Source of the DNA: Nitrospirae bacterium GWC2_57_13
GTDB taxonomy: Bacteria; Nitrospirota; UBA9217
Direction: 5' to 3'
Length of the DNA: 41,782 bases
Assembly (NCBI GenBank): GCA_001805055.1
Contig: MHDZ01000087.1
Location: 1-41,782 of the forward strand
Notes under the pieces: generated by a model
The model's input: only the letters and a program-made list of their open reading frames with translations
Told to the model about the DNA's origin: nothing
Database searches by the model: none
Part shown: positions 7,779 to 16,138 of the stretch, piece after piece
Position numbering within the stretch: position 1 is the first letter of the stretch
Layout of the letters: every line of letters begins with the position of its first letter
Program-made: the position numbers and the translations under genes

Positions 7779-8348
7779 GTGAAGGCCCTGGAGACCGCAT
7801 CCTTCCCGGAAATAGCAGACCGTGTCAGCGCCCTCTATAATGAGGAGGAGGACGCCATGATGCTCGGCATGCTTGGGAAGGACTACGTGATCAGGCATAG
7901 CGGCATATATCTCCACGGGCAGGCCGCGCCCGTGGGCCACGCCGCCGTGATCGTTGATTACCTGTTCTCGGCCGGCGATACCTTCATCGCTGCGCCCTGG
8001 AGGTCGATCGGGGACCTTTCAGGCGCGTCCGTGCCCGAGTTCAGGAAAAAGGTTGAACTGCCGCTGGCGCACTATGTTTCCGAGATCATTACCCGCGCCA
8101 GGACACTGCTGCCGCATCTCGACGCGAAACCTGCCGACAGCATGATCAGCAGCGACATGGCCATGAGGGTCAGGGCGCTTCCCAAGGTATCGCTGCACGT
8201 GGAAATGTCGCAGGAGACCCAGGACTTTCCTGCCGAAGTCTGGGTGCTCTATTCGAACAATGCCCTTGAGTTCCTGAAGCCTTCGAGCCTGCAGGAGCTG
8301 GGTGAGCTTTTTAAAGAGCGGCTCGTCAGCCTGCTCAGGATATATTGA
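7779..8348 (+). CDS. DUF3786 domain protein
   Basis: 189 residues, cytoplasmic, no membrane segment. The pattern MLGKDYVIRHSG, GHAAVIVDYLFSAG and WVLYSNNALEFLKPSS near the C-terminus matches the DUF3786 family of unknown function found mainly in Desulfobacterota, Nitrospirota and some clostridia. These are sometimes next to corrinoid or CO-metabolism genes, which are absent here. The start is a GTG at 7779 supported by a purine-rich GGAAAGTGAG upstream. Only 22 bp separate it from pyrF, so co-transcription is likely. Confidence 0.75.
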   Translation: MKALETASFPEIADRVSALYNEEEDAMMLGMLGKDYVIRHSGIYLHGQAAPVGHAAVIVDYLFSAGDTFIAAPWRSIGDLSGASVPEFRKKVELPLAHYVSEIITRARTLLPHLDAKPADSMISSDMAMRVRALPKVSLHVEMSQETQDFPAEVWVLYSNNALEFLKPSSLQELGELFKERLVSLLRIY

Positions 8349-8358
8349 ACCTCTACGT

Positions 8359-8386
8359 GCGGAATGCGGAATGCGGAATGCGGAAT
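8359..8386. repeat. Heptanucleotide tandem repeat (GCGGAAT)4 spanning the pyrF start
   Basis: Four perfect 7-bp units. They contain ATGs at 8364, 8371 and 8378, each in a different reading frame; only 8371 is in frame with pyrF. Confidence 0.9.
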
Positions 8387-9111
8387 TGAAGGCTGTTGAC
8401 CGCCTTATTGTCGCCCTCGACCTCGACAGCGACAAGGAGGCGCTCCGGGTCGTTTCCGAGCTCGGAAGTTCCGTCGGCATGTTCAAAGTCGGTCATCAGC
8501 TCTTTACCGCCTTTGGCCCGGACATTGTCCGGCGGATCATCGGCGAAGGCGGTCGGGTCTTTCTTGACCTTAAGTATCACGACATCCCCGCCACAGTCGC
8601 GAAGGCGTCGGCCGAAGCGGTAAAGCTCGGCGTCAGCATTTTTAACATGCATGCCCTCGGCGGTCTTGAGATGATGAAACGGGCTGCAGAGGCTGCCCGC
8701 GAAGCAGCTGCGCAGCGGAGCCTTCCCATGCCGGTGATGCTCGCCGTGTCTATCCTGACAAGCATGGACCAGAAGGCGCTGAAGAAGGAGCTGAAGATCA
8801 ACCGGTCCCTCAGGCGCGAAGTGGTCCATCTCGCAAGGCTGGCGAAGCGGGCGGGGTTGGACGGCGTCGTAGCCTCGCCGCAGGAGATCAAACCGCTCCG
8901 GCGGGCCATGGCGGAGGAATTCGTCATCCTTACGCCGGGGGTCAGGCCGATCTGGGCCGCGAAGGACGATCAGAAGCGGATCATGACGCCGGCCGAGGCG
9001 GTTGCAGCGGGAGCCGATTATATCGTGATTGGACGTCCCGTGTTGCGGGCGGCGGACCGGAAGGCGGCTGTGGTAAAGGTCCTGCAAGAGATAGAAGGAC
9101 GGCAATCCTGA
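8371..9111 (+). CDS. pyrF: Orotidine-5'-phosphate decarboxylase
   Basis: Last step of UMP synthesis: decarboxylates OMP to UMP. About 246 residues. RLIVALDLDS starts the TIM barrel, the catalytic Lys/Asp array is in FLDLKYHDIPAT, and the phosphate-binding loop is seen in TPGVRP and ADYIVIGRPVLRA. The translation start is ambiguous because it lies in a heptamer array: ATG 8371 is the only in-frame ATG, and TTG 8386 would also fit the usual short N-terminus. It lies downstream of the DUF3786 gene and 215 bp before pyrE, so two pyrimidine genes cluster here. Confidence 0.93.
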   Translation: MRNAELKAVDRLIVALDLDSDKEALRVVSELGSSVGMFKVGHQLFTAFGPDIVRRIIGEGGRVFLDLKYHDIPATVAKASAEAVKLGVSIFNMHALGGLEMMKRAAEAAREAAAQRSLPMPVMLAVSILTSMDQKALKKELKINRSLRREVVHLARLAKRAGLDGVVASPQEIKPLRRAMAEEFVILTPGVRPIWAAKDDQKRIMTPAEAVAAGADYIVIGRPVLRAADRKAAVVKVLQEIEGRQS

Positions 9112-9134
9112 CCCGCATAAAGCCATGCCTGCGG

Positions 9135-9185
9135 CTTGGCCGGCGGAATTGAAAATTGGAAATTGTATATTGGAAAGTCCAAATT
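9135..9185. repeat. AT-rich dispersed repeat between pyrF and pyrE
   Basis: The stretch GAATTGAAAATTGGAAATTG and its continuation resembles the AAATTGGAAAATGGAAATTG stretch upstream of trpA (about 38006-38035). Both lie beside GGCCGG-rich short palindromes. Non-coding; seen directly but short. Confidence 0.45.
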
Positions 9186-9326
9186 AGTTTTAAGAAAACG
9201 GCAGCTCGAAAACCGAAATATTGTCCTGTAAGTGTATTCGGTTCTTGTGACTTTCCAGGAAATGATCTACCCCAGGTTCGGCAGAGTTTGACACATAAGT
9301 GAATAAAAAGGAGTGGAAAGGGTTTG

Positions 9327-9902
9327 ATGACCTCGGAAGAAGTACTGGAAATCTATAAAAAGACAGGCGCGCTGCTGACCGGACATTTTTTACTCTCCTC
9401 AGGACTTCATAGCGAGCAGTATCTGCAGAGCGCTCTGGTGCTGCAGCAGCCGGAGGCGGCAACGAAGCTGTGTGCGGCGCTGGCCGATCGTTTTCTCGAC
9501 ATCAAGATCGATGCAGTGATAGCACCGGCGCTGGGGGGGATCCTGGTGGCGCATGAAACGGCGCGGGCGCTTGGAGTGCGTGGCATCTTTGCCGAGCGCC
9601 AGTCAGGCGAACTCATGCTCAGGCGGGGTTTCTCGCTCCGGGCCGGTGAGAGGGTTCTGGTGGTCGAGGACGTGATTACCACGGGAAAGTCAACAAAGGA
9701 GACAATGGAGGTCGTGAAGAAGGCGGGCGGACTCGTCGTGGCGGCGGGAGCACTTGTTGATCGTTCAGGAGGGAAGGCCGATTTCGGCGTGCCGGCACGT
9801 TTTCTGGTCATGCTTTCGGTGCCGACCTATGCAGCTGACGCATGCCCCTTGTGCAAGGCGGGGAGCGCTCCGGTAAAGCCTGGAAGCAGGGGGCTGGCGT
9901 AG
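9327..9902 (+). CDS. pyrE: Orotate phosphoribosyltransferase
   Basis: Transfers the phosphoribosyl group of PRPP to orotate to give OMP, the substrate of the PyrF encoded just upstream. 191 residues. GHFLLSSGLHSEQYL is the orotate-binding start, APALGGILVAHETARALG follows, and the PRPP-binding motif is VLVVEDVITTGKSTKE. The C-terminal Cys-containing segment DACPLCKAGSAPVKPGS is typical of the thermophile/anaerobe subgroup of OPRTs. ATG 9327 is preferred over the adjacent TTG 9324; AAAGGAG and AAAGGG lie upstream. Confidence 0.93.
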   Translation: MTSEEVLEIYKKTGALLTGHFLLSSGLHSEQYLQSALVLQQPEAATKLCAALADRFLDIKIDAVIAPALGGILVAHETARALGVRGIFAERQSGELMLRRGFSLRAGERVLVVEDVITTGKSTKETMEVVKKAGGLVVAAGALVDRSGGKADFGVPARFLVMLSVPTYAADACPLCKAGSAPVKPGSRGLA

Positions 9903-9933
9903 CCGAAGACGCAAGGGCGGGCAAGGCAGAGGG

Positions 9934-10878
9934 TCATGAGAAAAACTGGGTAATGTAGCGAAGCGCCACAAAGAGGATCATGCCTCCGAGCATGGTCTTG
10001 ATGGCGCTTTGAGGGAAGTATTTTTGCAGCCGGGCGCCGACGTACATGCCCGCAAACCCGCCGATGCCGAAGAGAAACCCCAGTGCCCAATCGGGCGCGG
10101 TGGACATGCCGTTCATTGTAGGCAGGACACTGTAAAAGATCACCCCGATAATCGATGTGAGGAAGGTTCCGAGCAGGGCAGCTCCTGCGACAATGTATAC
10201 GGGCATGTGGAACACGGCCACGCAGAACGGGGCTATGATGGCGCCTCCTCCGATCCCGTACGTTCCGCCAATGATCCCTACGGCAAGGGAAAGGGAGAAC
10301 ATGGCCGGGACGCTGAACCGGAACCGCTCACCCCAGAACTCGTACTCTACCCGTGACAGGCTGAACGAATGGGTCTTCACCACGGCGTCGGAAGGCAATG
10401 CCTCTTTTTTTCCGGGACTGCGGCTCCCGTTGCTCGGCATGGGTATGTCGGCGCGGCGTCGCCATATCCGGCTGATCACGTCGGCAATAAGTCTCCCCCC
10501 GACGTACAGGAGTACGACACCAACGAAGACCTTGAACAGGCGGGGTTCGGGGAGGTAAAGGATCCGAAGATAGTAGCCGAGGAAAACGCCGGGAAGCGTG
10601 CCTGCGATGACCACCCAGGCGAGGGGCCAGAACATGCGGCCTTCTCTGAAATAGCGGTATACACCGCTCGGGACGGCGACCACGTTATAGACGAAGTTCG
10701 TCGAACTGACGGCAGGGCTCGTGAAGCTGAGAAAGCTCATCTGGAAGGGCAGCAGGATAAAAGCGCCGGAAACGCCGGCCATGGCCGTGAATGATGATAT
10801 GATGAAGGAGACGAGCGGGGGGATGAATATCCAGGTTTCGACTCCCGAGACCGGAAAGACTGTATTGAACGAATCCAT
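9934..10878 (-). CDS. TauE/SafE family membrane permease
   Basis: 314 residues with about eight hydrophobic segments in two halves. The first half begins FIISSFTAMAGVSGAFILLPF and the second VGIIGGTYGIGGGAIIAPF; the Gly-rich GGxxGIGGG motif is the hallmark of the sulfite/sulfoacetate exporter family. A roughly 60-residue cytoplasmic loop rich in Arg, Ser and Lys separates the halves. Substrates in the family are mostly sulfur oxyanions or organic acids. No sulfur gene is adjacent to decide, although an APS-kinase-like gene lies 2 kb away. It converges on pyrE. Confidence 0.87.
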   Translation of the reverse strand: MDSFNTVFPVSGVETWIFIPPLVSFIISSFTAMAGVSGAFILLPFQMSFLSFTSPAVSSTNFVYNVVAVPSGVYRYFREGRMFWPLAWVVIAGTLPGVFLGYYLRILYLPEPRLFKVFVGVVLLYVGGRLIADVISRIWRRRADIPMPSNGSRSPGKKEALPSDAVVKTHSFSLSRVEYEFWGERFRFSVPAMFSLSLAVGIIGGTYGIGGGAIIAPFCVAVFHMPVYIVAGAALLGTFLTSIIGVIFYSVLPTMNGMSTAPDWALGFLFGIGGFAGMYVGARLQKYFPQSAIKTMLGGMILFVALRYITQFFS

Positions 10879-10996
10879 GACAATCTGCAGTATAGCATAG
10901 CTCGCAGCAAAGAGTAAAGAAAACAGGTAGTGCCCGGGGGGCAGAGGAAGTGGGCAGGCAGGGTCCGAGGATCCCTTGCCATTTTAAAATTACTGT

Positions 10997-11024
10997 TTGA
11001 CCCGCCGGGCGTTTTTGCTATAAT
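10997..11024 (+). promoter_or_regulatory. Strong sigma-70 promoter of the sigma-factor gene
   Basis: TTGACC (10997-11002), 16-bp spacer ending in an extended -10 TG, TATAAT (11019-11024). Predicted start near 11031, 16 nt before the ATG. Confidence 0.82.
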
Positions 11025-11046
11025 TAGATTAGAAAGGCAGGACAGT

Positions 11047-12399
11047 ATGGACAGGACGACCTTTACAGAGGAGAAAGCCTCTTCGCTGGAAGAGTTGCAG
11101 GACGATGTGATGAACGACGACGAAGACTATCAGGACGAGGAAGAGGCCGGTCCCAGTCAAGCTCAGGAGGCCGTTGAGGAGCCGACGAGCGCCGACCTGG
11201 TGGACACCTACCTGAAATCAGTCGGCAGATTTCCCATGCTTGTCATCGAGGAAGAGCACAAGTATGTCGGGATTCTCGAAGAGGGGAAGGCTGCGCTCAA
11301 AGAGGTCGCCCTCAGATCGCCGCTGGCCATACCTCGTATCATGAACCTGGGCGCCGGGATCAAGCAGGGACTCATTAAGGCCCAGGACGCTCTCCGCTAT
11401 CCCGGAGAGTGGAACGAGGTCTATGAAACGGATTTTATGCGGCTCTACAACCGTCTGAAGCGGCAGCTTGCCCGCGGAGACGACTCGCGAGTGGCGGCGA
11501 CGATCCGGGAGATGAGCCTTTCCTTCCGGGTCATCGAGAAGATCATCAAGCGGTTGGTCGTCACCGGCAAGCAGGTGGAGCGCGGTGTCCACGCAGAACG
11601 GATAAAGATCGGGATCGAGGAGGCTGAACTCCAGAAGCTGATCAGGGACATCGAGCGGGAGGATGAAAGTATCAAGTTGGCCAAGGATGAGCTGGTCAAG
11701 GCCAATTTACGGCTGGTGGTCTCGATCGCCAAGAAATATGTGAACCGGGGGCTGACGCTTCTGGACCTGATTCAGGAAGGCAATATCGGCCTGATGAAGG
11801 CTGCGGACCGCTACGAAACGGGCAAGGGGACCAAGTTCAGCACCTATTCCACCTGGTGGATCCGGCAGCGGATCACGCGTGCCATTCTGGACCAGGCGAG
11901 GACCATACGCCTGCCGGTGCATCTCATCGAGGAGAGCACGAGGATCAACAGGATCTATGCGAAGTTCATGCGCGAGAAGGGCCGGGAGCCGGCGCCTGAG
12001 GAGGTTGCGCGGCTGATGGGCCTTTCCGTCGTGCGGGTGACCGAGATTCTGCGCGCCATCCAGGAGCCGGTGTCGCTCGAAACGCCTATCCTCTCGGAGG
12101 AGAAGGAGCTGAAGGACGTAATTATCGACGAGAAAGCGGTCTCGCCCTTCAAGATGCTCGAAAATAACGAGGCGTCGATGCGCATCGAGGAGGTCTTGTC
12201 GTCATTGACGGAGCGGGAGGAAAAGATCATCAGGATGAGGTTCGGCATCGGCGGAGGGGGAGAGCACACGCTGGAGGAGGTGGGAAAGTTCTTCAGCCTC
12301 ACCCGGGAACGGATCAGGCAGATCGAGATCAAGGCGCTGAAGAAGCTGCGTCACCCCGCTCGCAGCAGGCTGCTTCGGGAATACGCGTCGAGCGGGTAG
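11047..12399 (+). CDS. RNA polymerase sigma factor, sigma-70 family, RpoD-like
   Basis: 450 residues. After an acidic, low-complexity N-terminus (about 1-50) come region 1.2 ([13 protein letters not shown]), a helical non-conserved stretch, then regions 2.1-2.4 with [28 protein letters not shown] and [18 protein letters not shown]. Region 3 follows ([11 protein letters not shown]), and region 4.2 is [20 protein letters not shown]. Regions 2.4 and 4.2 are close to primary sigma factors, but a full region 1.1 is not evident. It could be the housekeeping sigma or a RpoS/group-2 paralogue; dnaG and rpsU, usual rpoD neighbours, are absent. Start 11047 has AAAGGCAGG upstream. Confidence 0.92.
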   Translation: MDRTTFTEEKASSLEELQDDVMNDDEDYQDEEEAGPSQAQEAVEEPTSADLVDTYLKSVGRFPMLVIEEEHKYVGILEEGKAALKEVALRSPLAIPRIMNLGAGIKQGLIKAQDALRYPGEWNEVYETDFMRLYNRLKRQLARGDDSRVAATIREMSLSFRVIEKIIKRLVVTGKQVERGVHAERIKIGIEEAELQKLIRDIEREDESIKLAKDELVKANLRLVVSIAKKYVNRGLTLLDLIQEGNIGLMKAADRYETGKGTKFSTYSTWWIRQRITRAILDQARTIRLPVHLIEESTRINRIYAKFMREKGREPAPEEVARLMGLSVVRVTEILRAIQEPVSLETPILSEEKELKDVIIDEKAVSPFKMLENNEASMRIEEVLSSLTEREEKIIRMRFGIGGGGEHTLEEVGKFFSLTRERIRQIEIKALKKLRHPARSRLLREYASSG

Positions 12400-12408
12400 G
12401 CGCTTCTG

Positions 12409-12840
12409 CTACAGAAACTCAATATCGGCGATGATGCGGGAAGCCTCGGTGAGAGCCGGGTCGTCCAGCTTCGGATCGCACACATAAGCCGCCATGAGCG
12501 AGCGCGTTTTGTCTACGAGGAACCAGATACGCCAGTGTATCGGCTCCTCTTTTTCTTTATAGGCGTAGTCGACCGACGCTATCCCCACGGTCCCGCTCGT
12601 CTCGACCTTGACCGCTTCACGCGGAAAGGGGATGTCGCGCTCCTCAAGCGTGTCCTCGAGCATGACCAGGGCGGCCTTGTCGGAAGGCGTAGTCGTTTCC
12701 TCCCGTTCAATGAAGGAGAGCTGGAGCATACCCGGCCAGTTCTCTTTTTCCAGGAAAATGAACCCCATTTCCTCCCGCTCGCTCCAGCCGTCAGGCAGAT
12801 AGAGGTTGATCCAACGTTCGTACGTAATTTTTTTTGCCAT
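12409..12840 (-). CDS. Conserved hypothetical protein (DcrB/PsbP-fold-like)
   Basis: 143 residues, no signal peptide. The opening WINLYLPDGWSEREEMG, followed by FIFLEKENWPGMLQLSFI and a later IHWRIWFLVDKTRSLMAAYVC, has the order of strands seen in small PsbP/DcrB-like or DUF3805-like proteins. This resemblance is by pattern only. Conserved tryptophans suggest a compact soluble domain. The gene ends 9 bp from the convergent sigma-factor gene and may be translated from its own start 72 bp upstream of the cysC-like gene's end. No function can be assigned. Confidence 0.7.
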   Translation of the reverse strand: MAKKITYERWINLYLPDGWSEREEMGFIFLEKENWPGMLQLSFIEREETTTPSDKAALVMLEDTLEERDIPFPREAVKVETSGTVGIASVDYAYKEKEEPIHWRIWFLVDKTRSLMAAYVCDPKLDDPALTEASRIIADIEFL

Positions 12841-12912
12841 AATGTGGCGATATTGTAACGGAGCGGGCCGGAGCAGTCAAATGAGTTTCCCAAATAGGAA
12901 CAAGAAAATTGT

Positions 12913-13440
12913 TTATATGTACTGCAACTCTTTGAGTATTTTGAGGATGGCCTGTGCGTTCTCGCCAGGCGAGATCTTGCAGTCAAGCAGGACCTCGGGC
13001 TCGGCCGGAGGCTCATAGGTTGTCTGTAGGCCGGGTACTGTGGCGGCTTTGCCGGCTGCAGCACGGGCGTAGATGCCCTTGGGGTCCCGGTCTCTGCAGA
13101 TTTCGATGGGGCATTTCACGTGCGCTTCCAGAAACCGGGGAATATGAGTCCTCGCCCTTTCTCTATAGGACCGCCTGTTGGCCGTGGCATCAAAGATCAC
13201 GTTCAGTCCCTGCCTTGTGATCAGCGTTCCCAGTTCGGCCACCTTGCGGTAAAACCCATCGCGCTCCGCGTCGCTGTACGATGGCTCGGGAGTCAGGATC
13301 AGGCGCAGCGCATCCGATTCCAGGACCGCTGCTGCAACGCCCTGTTCCTTCAGCATACGCACCAGTTCCCTGGTGATCGAGCTTTTGCCTGATGCAGGCA
13401 TGCCCGTGATCCAGATGGCGAAGCCCTGGCTGCTCTTCAT
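12913..13440 (-). CDS. cysC: Adenylylsulfate-kinase-like protein
   Basis: 175 residues. P-loop GMPASGKSS at residues 13-21. The C-terminal half carries the APS-kinase signature: CPIEICRDRDPKGIYARA, then YEPPAEPEVLLD. The usual LDGDxxR substrate motif is replaced by LESDALR, and the segment that follows is divergent, so APS may not be the substrate. A true APS kinase would make PAPS from APS and ATP. No ATP sulfurylase or PAPS reductase is nearby. Its start overlaps the 3' end of the APH-like kinase gene by 4 bp, so the two are translationally coupled. Confidence 0.82.
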   Translation of the reverse strand: MKSSQGFAIWITGMPASGKSSITRELVRMLKEQGVAAAVLESDALRLILTPEPSYSDAERDGFYRKVAELGTLITRQGLNVIFDATANRRSYRERARTHIPRFLEAHVKCPIEICRDRDPKGIYARAAAGKAATVPGLQTTYEPPAEPEVLLDCKISPGENAQAILKILKELQYI

Positions 13441-14522
13441 CGCAGATACTCCATCACCTGCCGCGGATCAAAGCGTTCAGACCTCAGTACATTCAGAATG
13501 AAGCGGAAGATGGTCTTGCGGACCTCAGTCGGAAGGGTAGGGTACCAGACTGGGCTTGCGATCACCAGCCCCCGCCATGCATAGAAGGGCGCGATCACTT
13601 CGAGCATCTCCCCGTCTCCTGTTCTCTCCAGATAGCGCTCCCAGAAAAGCGTGAACATCTCCCCGAGATCCCCCTCAAGCGTTGCCGACCGCTGGAGTGA
13701 AAAGAAGAGATAATTTATGGTCATGGTGGCGACATCATCCGCCGGCTCGCCCCATTCACCGCGCGAGCGGTCAAGGACCGAGAAGTCTGCGCCGCTCCGA
13801 AACAGGATGTTCCAGGGATGGAAATCGCCGTGCACGCGACAGAGGCGGTGGGACCGGGATTTGATGCGCCACCGCCATTCGAGGCATCCCTTCTCGACCT
13901 GCTTTAAAAGGTCCTGGTCGATGTGCTCGAATCGGTCAGGGTAATTGTCGATGAGCCCCATAATGCACTCCCCGTGGCCCAGCAGGTCGCGGATGCGGCG
14001 GGTATAGAGAGAAGGGGCCGCGTTTTTTTCAGCATGCATCTCGGCAAGATAGTCGGCAAGAGCGTGGACGCGGTCAAAGTCCCGCTCCGTTGCTGTTCCC
14101 TCGTCGCGGATCCGCTCCAGGTCCTTGAAATACCCCGAGCCCACGACGAATTCGGTCAGGAGAAAGAACTCCTCTGCATTGCCCGTGGATATGATCCGTC
14201 CGGAACTGAGAAAGGCGCCGCTGTCGAGGGAGCGCACGTGGCGTGGCAGCCGGTTGAAGGCCCCGTGCTCCCACAGAATGGCCTGGGCTCGGTCGGAGAA
14301 ATGGTCGTGCCCGTAAGCGGAGGGGGACATGGTCTCGAGGACGGCTTTTTTGCCCTGGCCGTCAACCTCGTATTCAATGAAGAGCGGGGAACCGTACCCA
14401 AAGCCCTTCAGGTCATCACCGGCCTCCTGTCTTCCTTCCTCGGTCATGGACAGGACGCGGACGGGTTTTTCATAGAGGGTTGAGAGGTAGTCCGTAATGG
14501 TCTGGAGCGTGATGTTCGGCAT
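13437..14522 (-). CDS. Aminoglycoside-phosphotransferase (APH) family kinase
   Basis: 361 residues with a kinase-like fold. The catalytic loop is RVHGDFHPWNILF (HGDxHxxN, near residue 230), followed by the metal-binding segment FSVLDRSRGEWGEPADDVA. An earlier stretch (FFLLTEFVVGSGYF) corresponds to the hinge. The APH superfamily phosphorylates small molecules such as choline, homoserine, sugars and antibiotics; nothing here specifies the substrate. It is the first gene of a two-gene unit whose second gene, the APS-kinase-like protein, overlaps it by 4 bp. Both products are therefore small-molecule kinases. Confidence 0.83.
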   Translation of the reverse strand: MPNITLQTITDYLSTLYEKPVRVLSMTEEGRQEAGDDLKGFGYGSPLFIEYEVDGQGKKAVLETMSPSAYGHDHFSDRAQAILWEHGAFNRLPRHVRSLDSGAFLSSGRIISTGNAEEFFLLTEFVVGSGYFKDLERIRDEGTATERDFDRVHALADYLAEMHAEKNAAPSLYTRRIRDLLGHGECIMGLIDNYPDRFEHIDQDLLKQVEKGCLEWRWRIKSRSHRLCRVHGDFHPWNILFRSGADFSVLDRSRGEWGEPADDVATMTINYLFFSLQRSATLEGDLGEMFTLFWERYLERTGDGEMLEVIAPFYAWRGLVIASPVWYPTLPTEVRKTIFRFILNVLRSERFDPRQVMEYLR

Positions 14523-14545
14523 GGCTCCCCCGATGGAAAAAACTT

Positions 14546-14626
14546 CTTTGACACTGATTTACGCTGATTGAGTTATGAAGAATCCTGATTTTCAGAGGTG
14601 CCAATCCGCCGCTATCCGTGTCAAAG
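14546..14626. repeat. Short inverted-repeat element related to copies A and B
   Basis: Arms CTTTGACACTGATTTACGC (14546-14564) and the reverse-complementary AATCCGCCGCTATCCGTGTC (14603-14622, continuing AAAG). It shares the GAC(A/G)C-GAT...ATCCG theme of the 175-bp elements. It sits in the gap between the APH gene start and the PP-loop gene end. Confidence 0.6.
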
Positions 14627-14686
14627 GCTTTGACTTTTTTGGTTCCCTGCACCCGCCTGCCTCGTCTTGAGTGAGACTTGTCCGCG

Positions 14687-15688
14687 TTAGGATGGGCCTG
14701 ATCCTACTTTGGTGAGCAGTTCTTCCTCCGCGCGCTCCGCAGACGAGGGGATGAAAACGTCCTTACCGCACCGGATTGCCCGCTGAAGCCCGGCAGGTGA
14801 TTTGCTGTATTTCAGGATCAGGCGACCAACAGCCTGTTTCGCTTCTTCCGTTGCATCGCCGGCGAGCAGCGCCACCGGGCCAGGGAACCCCGAGGGGGTG
14901 AAGAGATGGTATCCTGGTCCGCTCAGCGAGAGGATAAGGGTGTTTTCCTGTTTATCCCTGCCAAGCACCACCTTGGCGCCCGAGGAGAGCCGGTAATGCC
15001 GCCCCACGGTGATCAGCCTAATGTCCGTCGGTGTGACCAGCGACGAGTGGGAGAAAAGGTCGCGCAGTCGTTCGGCGAAATGTTCGTCCGTCAGCAGGCA
15101 CCCGCCGGCAGGAGCGGAGAAGCCGGTGATGCCGTAGCGATCGGCGAGCTGCATCTGGACGGTCCGCGACCTTCCGCTGATGTCGAGCAGCCGCTCCCGG
15201 TCGATGATGCCTTCTTCCTCGGCCCTGGTCGGTGGAAGATGTTTTGCCGACAGGGGGCGAAGGATGTAGCCCGAGAGGCCGGAGTCCCGCTCAATGACCC
15301 GCAGCGTGTCGCGGCGCTGCGACATGGGGCGCTGGCCGAGCACCTCTCCCGTAATGATGAAAGGGGCGCTCAGTTCCGCCATCACTGCCTTTGCCTTCGA
15401 GAGCATGAATATCTTGCAATCGATGCAGGGATTCACATTTCTGCCGTAGCCGTGCTTGGGATTCCGGATGAGATCAATATATTCCTGGCCCATGTCGATG
15501 ACGCGCAGTTCGATGCCGATGGACTTGGCCACAGAGGCAGCAGGCGTCGCTTCTTCTTTACCAAAGCTCTTCGAAACAGCGGAAGAGAAGTACAGGCCGA
15601 CCACCTCGAATCCCTGGTCCATGACGACCCGCGCCGCCAGCACGCTGTCGAGGCCGCCTGAAATGAGTGCAACTGTTTTTCTGGTCAC
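14687..15688 (-). CDS. PP-loop ATP pyrophosphatase, ThiI/MnmA-like tRNA sulfurtransferase relative
   Basis: 333 residues. An N-terminal adenylating PP-loop SGGLDS (about 10-15) is followed by a central pair of cysteines in NPCIDCKIFML, GEVLGQRPMSQRR, and a later conserved Cys in APAGGCLLTD. This architecture matches the short ThiI/MnmA-like proteins that thiolate tRNA uridines; the cysteines would carry or bind sulfur. The C-terminal third matches no domain I recognise. The start is GTG 15688: it has AGGAGG 7 nt upstream, whereas the longer TTG ORF (15865) would start on the -35 box of a good promoter. It is preceded by a structured leader of about 140 nt. Confidence 0.83.
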   Translation of the reverse strand: MTRKTVALISGGLDSVLAARVVMDQGFEVVGLYFSSAVSKSFGKEEATPAASVAKSIGIELRVIDMGQEYIDLIRNPKHGYGRNVNPCIDCKIFMLSKAKAVMAELSAPFIITGEVLGQRPMSQRRDTLRVIERDSGLSGYILRPLSAKHLPPTRAEEEGIIDRERLLDISGRSRTVQMQLADRYGITGFSAPAGGCLLTDEHFAERLRDLFSHSSLVTPTDIRLITVGRHYRLSSGAKVVLGRDKQENTLILSLSGPGYHLFTPSGFPGPVALLAGDATEEAKQAVGRLILKYSKSPAGLQRAIRCGKDVFIPSSAERAEEELLTKVGSGPS

Positions 15689-15830
15689 TTCAGGACCTCC
15701 TGATGCAACACTGCCGTCCGGCTCATCACGGAATTTGGTGAACGAGCCGGCATCCCCATCGCCTGGACGCCTGTCTGTGAGTGCGTCTTTGTTGACGCAC
15801 ATCCCGAAGGTTTGGGGAAATCCGGACTTG
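15689..15830 (-). promoter_or_regulatory. Structured 5' leader of the PP-loop gene
   Basis: The predicted untranslated leader holds two strong hairpins: GTGCGTC/GACGCAC (15780-15799) and CCGGCTC...GAGCCGG (about 15718-15750, with an inner GTTCAC/GTGAT pairing). The palindrome TCAGGAGGTCCTGA then contains the ribosome-binding site itself. It matches no riboswitch class I can recognise. Sequestration of the Shine-Dalgarno by the last palindrome is an inference. Confidence 0.4.
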
Positions 15831-15836
15831 CTGTAT

Positions 15837-15865
15837 ACTATAATCCGTCCCCTGCGCTTTGGCAA
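15837..15865 (-). promoter_or_regulatory. Sigma-70 promoter of the PP-loop gene
   Basis: Minus strand TTGCCA (15865-15860), 17-bp spacer, TATAGT (15842-15837). It decides against the long ORF start at 15865. Confidence 0.7.
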
Positions 15866-16084
15866 GAGAGAAGGGGCGACCCTGCGAAGGCCCGTCGAAA
15901 TGCCCGATAGAAAAGCGGGACATTGTCGCTGGAAATACTAGCCGTTGCTCCTGTTCCTTCACGCCGGGTCCATTATCTGCGCATAACGCTGTTTCTTGGC
16001 ATTCTTACTAATATTCAAGGCGAGTTCTCAATTCTGCAAAGGGCTTCACGCCCTCATTTCCTGTAAAAGCATGCTGTTACGTTT

Positions 16085-16100
16085 TGGCACGCTGCCTGCA
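16085..16100 (+). promoter_or_regulatory. Sigma-54 type -24/-12 promoter
   Basis: TGGCACGCTGCCTGCA: the -24 GG (16086-16087) and -12 GC (16098-16099) are 12 bp apart, and all but one specified base of the TGGCAC-N5-TTGCA consensus matches. Predicted start near 16111, 28 nt before the first small membrane-protein gene. An AGGGC/GCCCT inverted repeat lies upstream (about 16037-16054). No enhancer-binding-protein gene is in the window. Confidence 0.72.
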
Positions 16101-16138
16101 ATGTATAAGGGCAAGAACGCGCAAGGGAGGTGGCAAAG

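Noticed and set aside
15689-15865. N-terminal extension of the PP-loop protein from TTG 15865
   Set aside because: It begins on a -35 box, crosses two hairpins, and a strong AGGAGG favours GTG 15688.
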